Source of the DNA: an uncultured Cytophagales bacterium
GTDB lineage: Bacteria > Bacteroidota > Bacteroidia > Cytophagales > Bernardetiaceae
Assembly (NCBI GenBank): GCA_937136415.1
Contig: CAKZOK010000114.1
Location: 1-49,693 of the forward strand
Length of the DNA: 49,693 nucleotides
Direction of reading: 5' to 3'
In this document: in pieces, positions 33,080 to 41,200 of the stretch
Numbering within the stretch: the first letter of the stretch is position 1
How the letters are laid out: each line of letters begins with the position of its first letter
Position numbers and translations under genes: made by a program
The notes under the pieces: model-generated
Seen by the model: only the letters and a program-made list of their open reading frames with translations
Told to the model about the DNA's origin: nothing
Databases searched by the model: none

Positions 33080-35008
33080 ATGCAACATTTTTCATTACAA
33101 TTAAAAACAATACTTTCTAGTTTGGTTTTGTTTTCTCTTTTTACGGCGTGTAATCCAGAGAAAAAAACAACAGAAACAAACACAGATGTTATTACAGAAA
33201 CAGATTCTACAGCTCAAATGAATACAAAAAAACCTGTTGATATTCATACTTTTGCAATTCCAGAAGAAGCAAAAATTACACATTTAGATTTAAAATTAAA
33301 TGTAGATTTTGAAAACAAAATGCTTTCAGGCGTAGCCACTTATGACATTGAGGTTCAAAATAATATAGACAAAATTTATTTGGACACACGCAGCCTAACC
33401 ATCGAAAAAGTAGAAGTAGATGGACAAAAAGCAGAGTTCGAACTAGCAAACGAAGACCAAAATTTGGGGCAGAAATTAGCTATTCCTGTTACTTCTCAAT
33501 CTCAAAAAGTAACAATTACTTATCAGACTTCTTCAGAAGCAGAGGCTTTGCAATGGCTTTCTCCCTCGCAAACAGCAGGAAAGAAAAGTCCGTTTTTGTT
33601 TACTCAATCACAGGCAATTTTGGCTCGTACTTGGGTGCCGACACAAGATAGCCCCGGTATTCGCTTTACTTATACGGCAGAGGTTACTGTTCCTAAGGAG
33701 CTTATGGCAGTAATGAGCGCAGAAAATCCACAGCAAAAAAATGATTCGGGAGTTTATACTTTCAAAATGGAACAGCCTATTCCAGCTTATTTGTTGGCTC
33801 TTTCTGTTGGGGATTTGCGTTTTCAGCCGATTGGCGAGCGCACTGGTGTTTATGCCGAACCATCTATGATTAGCAAATCAGCTTATGAGTTTGAAGAAAT
33901 GGACAAAATGCTAGATGCTGCCGAAAAATTGTATGGAGAGTATGCATGGGGACGTTATGATTTGATTGTTTTGCCTCCTAGTTTTCCTTTTGGTGGAATG
34001 GAAAATCCCCGTCTTACTTTTGCAACGCCTACTATTTTGGCTGGCGACCGTTCGCTTACTTCTTTGGTGGCGCATGAGCTTGCTCACTCGTGGTCTGGAA
34101 ATTTGGTTACAAATGCTACATGGAACGACTTTTGGCTAAATGAAGGCTTTACTGTTTATTTCGAAAACAGAATTATGGAAGAAGTTTATGGAAAAGATTA
34201 TGCTGAGATGTTGGCTCTTATTTCATATCAAGATTTGAAAAATGAAGTGGAGGCAATGAAAAAAGCAGGCAGTGGTGAAGATACAAGGCTTAAATTAGAC
34301 CTTACAGACCGTAACCCAGATGATGGAGTTACTTCAATCGCTTATGACAAAGGTTTTTATCTTTTAAAATTGATTGAAAATACAGTAGGAAGAGAAAAAT
34401 TTGATATTTTCTTGAATCAATATTTTACCGAATTTGCCTTCAAAACTACAAATACAGAAGATTTTCTAACTTATTTGGATAAAAATCTTCTTTCAAAAGT
34501 GGAGGGTTCTATGCAAAAAATTAATCCTAAAGAGTGGATTTATGAAACAGGAATCCCTTCAAATATCCCAAAAATTGAATCAGAACGTTACGATAAAGCA
34601 ATCGCAGCAGCTACTTCTTGGAAAGAGGGAACACCAGCAGCACAACTTGAAACAAAAGATTGGGCATATCAACAATGGTTGTTTTTTCTTAGTGCTTTGC
34701 CAGAAGATTTGACTTCGCAGCAGATGGAAGAGCTAGACAAACAATTTGAGTTTTCAGAAACTGGAAATAATGAAATTTTGGGAAAATGGCTTGTAAAAGT
34801 AGCCCATAATCAATATGAAAAATCATATCCACAACTGCGTAAATTCTTGGTAAATGTAGGAAGACGTAAATTTTTAAGCCCAATTTATGGAGAGCTTATC
34901 GCAAATGAAAAAACAATTCCTTTAGCTAAAGAAATTTATGAGGAAGCAAAACCAAATTATCATTTTGTTTCTTCGTCTAGCATTGAGAAGATGTTGGAAG
35001 GGAAGTAA
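33080..35008 (+). CDS. M1 family aminopeptidase lipoprotein (LTA4 hydrolase-like)
   Basis: 642 residues. A lipoprotein signal ends in the lipobox FTAC (about Cys24), followed by an acidic linker, so the enzyme sits on a membrane outside the cytoplasm. N-terminal beta-saddle domain about 60-250. Catalytic domain: substrate motif G305-G-M-E-N309 and zinc site H332-E-L-A-H336 with E355 in WLNEGF. The helical C-terminal domain begins near EWIYETGIPSNIP, as in leukotriene A4 hydrolase-type aminopeptidases. It removes N-terminal residues from peptides; the anchored form suggests use of external peptides. The 72 bases after the stop hold only the terminator. Confidence 0.93.
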   Translation: MQHFSLQLKTILSSLVLFSLFTACNPEKKTTETNTDVITETDSTAQMNTKKPVDIHTFAIPEEAKITHLDLKLNVDFENKMLSGVATYDIEVQNNIDKIYLDTRSLTIEKVEVDGQKAEFELANEDQNLGQKLAIPVTSQSQKVTITYQTSSEAEALQWLSPSQTAGKKSPFLFTQSQAILARTWVPTQDSPGIRFTYTAEVTVPKELMAVMSAENPQQKNDSGVYTFKMEQPIPAYLLALSVGDLRFQPIGERTGVYAEPSMISKSAYEFEEMDKMLDAAEKLYGEYAWGRYDLIVLPPSFPFGGMENPRLTFATPTILAGDRSLTSLVAHELAHSWSGNLVTNATWNDFWLNEGFTVYFENRIMEEVYGKDYAEMLALISYQDLKNEVEAMKKAGSGEDTRLKLDLTDRNPDDGVTSIAYDKGFYLLKLIENTVGREKFDIFLNQYFTEFAFKTTNTEDFLTYLDKNLLSKVEGSMQKINPKEWIYETGIPSNIPKIESERYDKAIAAATSWKEGTPAAQLETKDWAYQQWLFFLSALPEDLTSQQMEELDKQFEFSETGNNEILGKWLVKVAHNQYEKSYPQLRKFLVNVGRRKFLSPIYGELIANEKTIPLAKEIYEEAKPNYHFVSSSSIEKMLEGK

Positions 35009-35030
35009 AATTATTTTTTTGAAAGATTAA

Positions 35031-35071
35031 AAAAAGCTAGTTCAAAATTATTGTTTTGGACTAGCTTTTTT
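35031..35071. terminator. Bidirectional terminator between the M1 peptidase and a convergent gene
   Basis: A 17-bp stem (35031-35047 and 35054-35070, AAAAAGCTAGTTCAAAA with one mismatch) with a 6-base loop and A/T tracts on both sides. The convergent minus-strand gene ends at 35090. Confidence 0.85.
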
Positions 35072-35089
35072 GCTTGAAACTATTTTTTT

Positions 35090-35935
35090 CTATTCAATTT
35101 CTACTTGAATAATAGGTTCTTTATTTAGAAGATGTATACTCGATTCAGACATTGGAAACCATTTTCTTTCAATATTTTTGTTTCTTATATAGGTTTTGTT
35201 CTTATTACCTTTAATCATGTAAATTCTTAGAGCATTTTTAGAATTTGAATATGGGGTAAAGATATTTTTATCATTTTGAATATAGCCAATAAGCTCTATG
35301 CTAACAAATAAATCATTATAATTGCTTATATCAATAGATAAATCGTCTAGTATAGCTATATTTTTTTTATAGTTTTTATCTTTCATAACGTCTGACCAAA
35401 TTAGAGAGTCGGGTCTATTTGTATCAGTATTGAAAGTATATAAGTTTACTTTAAGAAGAGGAATATCTTTTCCAATTTTTAAGGGAAAGTAGATTTTGTT
35501 AATAAAAATCCATTTATCGTTACCAGTTTTTTTCAATGCTCTGCCTATCTCAAAAGATGGGATATTTAGATAATTATTTTCTTTATTTTTTGGTAAAAGA
35601 AGTTTCTTTTTTTTAGAATACCCTTTTCTTTTAGCAGAAATTACAATATTTGTTAGCTGATTTTCCTTTGTGTTTAAATATATTATACTAGGTAATTCCC
35701 TCATAACTAAAATAGTATCTTCAAAACTGATATGGGAAATAAGTACAGAATCTATTTCTTCTTTTACATTAAAACAGCCATTTTCATCGCTATAAGTCCC
35801 TTTATTAGAATCTAAAAATGAGATATGTGCATAATCAATGCTACTTCCTGTAGTCGAACTCTTCAAACAAAACACTTGACTTTTTGAAGAAGTACAAACA
35901 CAGAGTAATATTATTAACAAAGAAAATTTTTTCAT
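35090..35935 (-). CDS. Secreted protein with carboxypeptidase-like regulatory domain
   Basis: 281 residues. Signal peptide 1-19 (FSLLIILLCVCTSSKSQ). The first domain, about 20-95, has the layout of the CarboxypepD_reg-like beta sandwich common in Bacteroidota: SSIDYAHISFLDSNKGTYSD, then ENGCFNV and a final VLISHISFEDTI. The second half (about 115-281) has no family I recognise and contains WIFINKIYFPLKIG and SIDISNYNDLFVSIELIG. Such proteins are often surface or periplasmic; the lack of a TonB box and beta-barrel shows it is not a full receptor. Directly upstream is the 54-bp tandem repeat array with promoter-like boxes. Confidence 0.68.
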   Translation of the reverse strand: MKKFSLLIILLCVCTSSKSQVFCLKSSTTGSSIDYAHISFLDSNKGTYSDENGCFNVKEEIDSVLISHISFEDTILVMRELPSIIYLNTKENQLTNIVISAKRKGYSKKKKLLLPKNKENNYLNIPSFEIGRALKKTGNDKWIFINKIYFPLKIGKDIPLLKVNLYTFNTDTNRPDSLIWSDVMKDKNYKKNIAILDDLSIDISNYNDLFVSIELIGYIQNDKNIFTPYSNSKNALRIYMIKGNKNKTYIRNKNIERKWFPMSESSIHLLNKEPIIQVEIE

Positions 35936-35941
35936 ATATTT

Positions 35942-36091
35942 TTATTTTGTTTTCAAATGCCAGAGGATTTGTATGTTTATAGCAATACAAATTTATTATT
36001 TTGTTTTCAAATCCCAGAGGATTTGTATGTTTATAGCAATACAAATTTATTATTTTATTTTCAAATCCCAGAGGATTTGTATGTTTATAGC
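35942..36091. repeat. 54-bp tandem repeat, 2.8 copies, with promoter-like boxes
   Basis: Units start at 35942, 35996 and 36050 (the third partial). They are almost identical and share CAGAGGATTTGTATGTTTAT. The period of 54 gives an open minus-strand frame of 18-residue repeats that is not a real gene. CAAATTTA (35988-35995 and 36042-36049) reads TAAATTTG on the minus strand, a TAnnTTTG box, toward the gene starting at 35935. No spacers, so not a CRISPR array. Confidence 0.88.
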
Positions 36092-36103
36092 ATTGTATAA
36101 AAT

Positions 36104-36436
36104 TTAAAACATCACACACTTACACCCCTCCAAACACTTAAAAAGATTAAGGATATTTTTCTCACGAAGGGAATAAAAAACATTTTTTCCTTCTCTTTTT
36201 GAAGACAAAATTCCTTTTAATTTCATATTCGAAAGGTGATGAGAAATGAGTGACTGCTCTACTTTTAATCCTTCACAAATTTGGTTTACCGAAAGTCTTT
36301 CTTTCTTTTCTAATAACTTTAGAATCCCCAGACGAACAGGGTGAGCTACCGTTTTTAAGATAAAAGCAGCTCTTTCTAGCGTTTCTACATCAATTTGTAC
36401 TGTTTTTTCTTGAGAGTTCGTTTTTTTAGATTCCAT
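36104..36436 (-). CDS. ArsR/SmtB family transcriptional regulator
   Basis: 110 residues, winged helix. The DNA-binding helices lie in LSVNQICEGLKVEQSLISHH and the wing in GILSSKREGKNVFYSL. The opening AAFILKTVAHPVRLGILKLL is typical. The alpha-3 ELCxCD arsenic/cadmium motif is absent (its place reads NQICEG), but the C-terminus carries a cysteine cluster, C101-L-E-G-C-K-C107, that could bind metal or respond to thiol state. It is the last gene of the minus-strand group, separated from the membrane-protein pair by R1 element copy B. Its target is unknown; autoregulation is usual in the family. Confidence 0.88.
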   Translation of the reverse strand: MESKKTNSQEKTVQIDVETLERAAFILKTVAHPVRLGILKLLEKKERLSVNQICEGLKVEQSLISHHLSNMKLKGILSSKREGKNVFYSLREKNILNLFKCLEGCKCVMF

Positions 36437-36472
36437 AATTGATTTTCGGTTTTGAGCAAGTAATTATTTTGA

Positions 36473-36619
36473 TGGTGTTGCACAAAGTATGATTTTTATT
36501 AAAGCATTTCAGAGTAGCAAATTACTCAATTAAAAACTTGCCCACAATGCCATTGTTGATGTTTTAGCGCAGCGATACCAACAACTAAACAACCTATCCT
36601 ACTTTGTCGAAGACCACCA
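36473..36619. repeat. MITE-like palindromic element R1, copy B
   Basis: 147 bp. Left end TGGTGTTGCACAAAGTATGAT; right end read inward TGGTGGTCTTCGACAAAGTA. Inner hairpin 36553-36584 (TTGTTG/CCAACAA around GTTTTAGCGCAGCGA). It lies between arsR (start 36436) and the stop codon of the membrane-protein gene, the element ending exactly at the stop. TTATTTT stands at 36464-36470 and again at 36620-36626, a possible target duplication, but in AT-rich DNA this may be chance. Confidence 0.75.
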
Positions 36620-37036
36620 TTATTTTCGTTTTTTCATTTCCTTCCAATCTTTCAAAGTAATAAAAAAATAAGTAATCAAGAAGAAAGGAGGAATTATCCA
36701 AAATATAATAAATGTTATTATGTTTGTATTTGCAGGATTATCAAATGCAAAGAAAATGAGAACAAAAATGATAAGATAAATAATTGCACTAATAGCATGT
36801 ATTTTTCTAAATGATTCAATTTTTTTGGAATAACTACCTTTAAAAATATGGTAGCTAAGTCCAATGGAATTGATTATGGCAATAAAAGCAAGAAAAAAAC
36901 CACCTAACATCATAAAATAACCACTAAAATAAGAGGAAATGGTAAAAAATAAAATTAGTCCAGAGAAAAGGCATTGTAGATAAAAATCAATAGTTAGAAA
37001 TAAATGTTTGTTTAGAGTTTGGCTTAGGTCTTTCAT
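36620..37036 (-). CDS. Four-span membrane protein, paralogue of its upstream neighbour
   Basis: 138 residues, four hydrophobic spans (about 17-38, 40-62, 84-102 and 108-126) and short charged ends. Key shared stretches with the next gene: FLTIDFYLQCLFS against FLTFDFYAQVFFS, HIFKGSYSKKIESFRKIHAI against HIFEGSYSKNIIVFRIIHAI, and LITYFFITLKDWKEMK against LITYFLITWQDFKTMK. The pair is therefore a tandem duplication. No known family; the conserved GSYSK loop between spans 2 and 3 is the strongest signature. The 18-base spacing suggests co-transcription. Confidence 0.65.
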   Translation of the reverse strand: MKDLSQTLNKHLFLTIDFYLQCLFSGLILFFTISSYFSGYFMMLGGFFLAFIAIINSIGLSYHIFKGSYSKKIESFRKIHAISAIIYLIIFVLIFFAFDNPANTNIITFIIFWIIPPFFLITYFFITLKDWKEMKKRK

Positions 37037-37054
37037 AAAATAAGTAAGGTAAAA

Positions 37055-37516
37055 TTAAACTTTTGTACGGTTTTGAGTTTCTTTCATTGTCTTAAAATCT
37101 TGCCATGTAATAAGAAAATAAGTAATTAAAAAAATAAAAGGAATACCACAAATGAGATAAAATACCATTCCTTCATTTATCAAATTATCTTTAAGATAAA
37201 ATAGTATTCCAATAATAGAAGTAAATCCTAAAATGGCGTGAATAATTCTAAAAACGATAATATTTTTGGAATAACTTCCTTCAAAAATATGAATTAAAAG
37301 CCCTACAGAATTATAAAGCGCAACAGGAACAATAAACCATAAACCAATAGCAGCAAATAAGGCATCAAAAATAGATAAAAATGCTAACAAGAGAGCTATT
37401 GCAGAAAAAAATACTTGTGCATAAAAATCAAAGGTAAGAAATGAAGTTTTATTTGGTTTTGTAGAAAACATAATCATAATATTGGGTATAAATATAATTA
37501 TTTTCAATACGTTCAA
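37055..37516 (-). CDS. Four-span membrane protein, paralogue of its downstream neighbour
   Basis: 153 residues (a start at a later ATG would remove the first 15 or so, which carry hydrophobic sequence). The core begins NKTSFLTFDFYAQVFFS and is followed by four spans and a charged C-terminus (KTMKETQNRTKV). It resembles the 36620-37036 protein over its whole core. Function unknown. No transporter or enzyme motif is visible; proteins of this size in Bacteroidota are often accessory membrane proteins. Confidence 0.65.
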   Translation of the reverse strand: MNVLKIIIFIPNIMIMFSTKPNKTSFLTFDFYAQVFFSAIALLLAFLSIFDALFAAIGLWFIVPVALYNSVGLLIHIFEGSYSKNIIVFRIIHAILGFTSIIGILFYLKDNLINEGMVFYLICGIPFIFLITYFLITWQDFKTMKETQNRTKV

Positions 37517-37553
37517 TTTTGATTGAAAGTTTTGTAATAAATAATTTAATTCA

Positions 37554-37823
37554 TTATTTATTCGTTTTATTCAATATTTCCAACAAAAAATCTACTAATG
37601 TAGTGGGTGAGCATTCATTTGTAATGGCGTTTAGTTGTACAATTCCTGTTTCTTGTTGAAAACAGGTTGTTCCGATTTGTATTTTATCTTCATCAAAGAA
37701 AGTGATTTTGAGAAATGTTTTGTCTATTCCATCAGTATAGACACATTCTTTTTTCCATTTCCAAAGAGGCTTTTTTTGAATAATGAGCTGTAATATTTCG
37801 TGTGCAACAATTTCTTGTATCAT
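37554..37823 (-). CDS. Small protein of unknown function
   Basis: 89 residues, no signal peptide or span. Begins MIQEIVAHEILQLIIQKKPL, then a tryptophan/lysine patch (WKWKKE) and a beta-rich middle (FLKITFFDEDKIQIGTTCFQ), ending in a helix. No family recognised. It is 37 bases upstream of the membrane pair, so it may belong to the same transcript. A box TAAATTTG (minus strand, 37901-37894) about 71 bases upstream is a possible promoter. Confidence 0.5.
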   Translation of the reverse strand: MIQEIVAHEILQLIIQKKPLWKWKKECVYTDGIDKTFLKITFFDEDKIQIGTTCFQQETGIVQLNAITNECSPTTLVDFLLEILNKTNK

Positions 37824-38239
37824 AATAAAAAAGGGTTAGAATATATTATTCTTCCTAAGAAAGTTTCTTTTTGATAAATTTGAATTTATGACCCAAATTT
37901 ATAGAATAAATGACAGAGTTTTTATTAATATTTTAAGATAATAATACTCAGTAACAAAAATAATAGTAATTTATTTGCAGAATTAAAAAAATGTTGATGT
38001 CTTAGAATTAATAAGATATTAAGTATATTTGCAATTACTCATTAAGTATTAACAAAATAAATATTGGTTTAGGCAAAGTTTAATAATAGAAAATTTTGTG
38101 TGTTTTTTTTCGTTATAATAGGAAGCGACCAATATTCTTAATTAGTTTTATCAACTACTTTTTATTCCCTTTTTATCCAAACATAGAATGGTAGTTGCTG
38201 TTTTTTAGAAACCCTTTGTTTTAATTTTCGACCAATCAA
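37824..38239. other. Gene-free region before the giant gliding-type adhesin
   Basis: 416 bases with two divergent promoter-like boxes: TAAATTTG on the minus strand (37901-37894) for the small unknown gene, and AAGTATATTTGCA on the plus strand (box 38024-38031) for the adhesin, the latter leaving a leader of about 200 bases. No hairpin or repeat-family copy was seen. Confidence 0.45.
38024..38031 (+). promoter_or_regulatory. -7 promoter box TATATTTG, probable promoter of the giant adhesin
   Basis: TATATTTG in the context AAGTATATTTGCA; an upstream TTAG lies 18 bases away, an imperfect -33. The downstream leader of about 200 bases is long but not exceptional for Bacteroidota surface proteins. 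Confidence 0.35.
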
Positions 38240-41200
38240 ATGAAAAAAATACTTTTACTATTCACATTATTTTTTATATATTCATTTTCTTTATTTGCTC
38301 AATCTGACCCCTGTGTTCGCACTTCAGAGGGGCAAGAGTTTTGGGTAGGTTTTATGGACCATGATGGTACTGCAAACGTTAATACACGTCTTTATGTTAC
38401 CTCTCGTATTGCTGCTACTGGTACTGTAAACTCTGGAGGAGGGACTAATTTTGTTGCTAATATCAATGTTGCAGCAAATGGCTCACAGCTTATAGAATTG
38501 ACACCCAATGATGTTATTGTAAGTAGCCCTCAAACGCCTCAAGCTAGAGGTGTTTTTGTTACTACTACTGAAGACGTTAGTTTATATGCTCTCAATAGAA
38601 AAGCAAATTCTGCTGATGCAACACTAATTTTTCCTCTGACAGCTTTAGGAACAGAATATTATACAATGTCTTTTACTCCTAATTTTAGAGAGTCTGTGTT
38701 TTTGGTTGTTGCAACAGAAGATAATACAATAGTTACTGTTGTTCCTTCTAAAAATACATCAGCAGGAAGCCCAGCAGGAATACCTATTAATGTTACGCTT
38801 CAAAAAGGACAAACTTATTTAGTACGTTCTCCAGGTAGTAATGGTGCAGGCAATGACCTTACAGGAAGTTATATCAATTCTGATAAACCAATAGCAGTTT
38901 TTTCTGGTAATGTACGCCTAAATATAAATGGGAGTTCTTCAGACCATGCCTATGAACAACTTCCTTCTACAAATACATGGGGTAGAGATTTTGTTACTAT
39001 TCCTTCTGTAAGAAATGAACCTGCTGTACTTCGTAATTATGATTATTTCAGAATTATAGCTCAAAATGATGGTACAGTAGTTACTATTAGTGGAGAGCCT
39101 GCACCTATTACACTAAATGCAGGAGAATTTTATACACTTTCAACACAAGGAAATAACACTCCTCGTTCTATTAACTCTACCGAACCTGTTATGGTAGGGC
39201 AGTTTACCATTTCTGACCAAAATGGAGGGGGCGAAGATGCTGACCCTTACTTTGTTGTTTTGTCACCAAATCAACAGACATTAAAAAATATAAACTTAGA
39301 AGCACTTGAAACAGGAAATATAAATACATACCATGTTGATGTAGTAACAAAAACGACTAATATAGCAAATATCCGTTTGGCAGGAACGCCTATGAGTTTT
39401 ACGGCTGTTGCAGGTTCGGATATGTCGTATGCTCGTAGAAATGTAACTCCTGGAACTTACACACTTACCAATTCAGACCCAGCCAATGAAGGTTTTATCG
39501 CTTATGTTTATGGATATGGAAATTATGAATCCTATGGTTATTTAGCAGGAAGTAGTCTAGAAACAGTTGTTGATGTGGCTGATGATATAGCTTATTGTGA
39601 TGGAACAACATCCGACCGAACACTTATAGCTCCTGATGGATTTATTCGTTATGAATGGCGACTTATTCCAAATCCATCTATACTTAGTATTGACCAAAAT
39701 TTTACTGTTTCTGCTTCTGGAAGTTATGAGCTTACCGTCGAAAATGCAGATGGTTGTATAAAAATAGATACAACAGAAGTTGTCTTTAGCCCTCCTGCTG
39801 TTGCTGATATTACATATAATGGTGTATCGACAGACGAAATACGTTTTTGTGATAGTTTAGGGCAACAAACAATTAGTGGTTTTAGTGCTGCCAATACAGC
39901 ATTAAATACATACAAATGGAGAATAGTAGGAAATCCAACAGTAATTGGTACAAACTCAACTTTAATTGTAAATAATTTTTCTGCTACTACAGTTTATGAG
40001 CTTGAAGTTACTAATTCAGCCGACCAATGTAGCTCAACAGATAGAGGAAGTGCTTTTGATATTATTACTGTTATTTTTGACCCTACTCACGATGTAGATA
40101 TTGCTTTTGATGGTGCAAATCCAAATGTCTTGAACTTTTGTAATAGTGAAGGAGAACAAACCATAACAGCATCTTTAAACCCTTTACCTGCCGATGTAGA
40201 GTACAAATGGTTTAAAGATGGGGTTTTGATGCCAACAGAAATAAATAATGAATTAATTGTAAATGAATTTTCAGCAACTACAACATACAAAGTAGAGGCA
40301 TTGCGTCCAGACCAAACACTTTCTTGCCCTCAAACTGATGAAATTATTGTTACTTTTGGAGCTGGTGTAATTGTAGATATATCAAATAATGGAAGTATAG
40401 TTTCGGCTGATACATTGATTCTTTGTAATCCAGAGGGAGCGCAAACTTTGTCAGCTTTTAATCCTGCAAATCCTGCAAATGTAACGTATCAATGGTTTCA
40501 GAGAGATGACTCATTGCAAACCCTTCCTGTTACTCCTTTTGATATAACTTCTTCAATCATAGCTGATAATTTTTCAGATTCTACCTACTATACAGTTGTG
40601 GTTACAGATATTAACACAGCAGCTCAATGTAGTGATACAGCTCATGTCAGTGTATTTTTTAGACCTCAACCTATTGCAGATATTTATCACAATGATATAG
40701 TTGCACCTACAACTCTTAATTTTTGTGATGATGAGGGAGCGCAGTTTTTAAGACTTGATAGCCTAAACAACCCTGATAGAGTAGTTGTTGAATGGTATGA
40801 TGATGCAACTAATGAATTATTAGCCACAGGAGTAAATTCATTATTGATTCAAAATTTTTCAGCTACAACTACCTACCGAGTAGAAACTGTACAAGAAACC
40901 TGCTCAGATACAGACATTATAGAAGTAAAATTCTATCCAACAGCACTCATTCAGTACAATGAAGCCGATAGTGGTGATGAGCTATTTTTCTGTGATATAC
41001 AAGGAGCGCAAACTATTAGTGGTGGGTTGCCAAATACTAACCCTCAATTAGAATATCAATGGAGGGATATTACAGACCCTTTAAATCCAATAGCCTTACC
41101 AACAGGAGTTGATTTAATAATAGATAATTTTTCAGCTACAACTATTTATGAAGTTACTATTGTAGATTTAGGTGGTGGAAGTGGTAATAATTGTACCCTA

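Noticed and set aside
35942..36091. Possible CRISPR array
   Set aside because: The three units are directly adjacent and lack unique spacers; no cas gene is nearby.
35841..36119. Minus-strand ORF of 92 residues with repeated YKHTNPLGFENKIINLYC units
   Set aside because: It is the translation of the 54-bp tandem repeat, whose period is a multiple of three; it overlaps the signal-peptide end of a better gene and has no real-protein character.
36464..36626. Seven-base target duplication TTATTTT around R1 copy B
   Set aside because: The left repeat is offset from the element end by two bases and AT-rich sequence makes a chance match likely; mentioned but not claimed.
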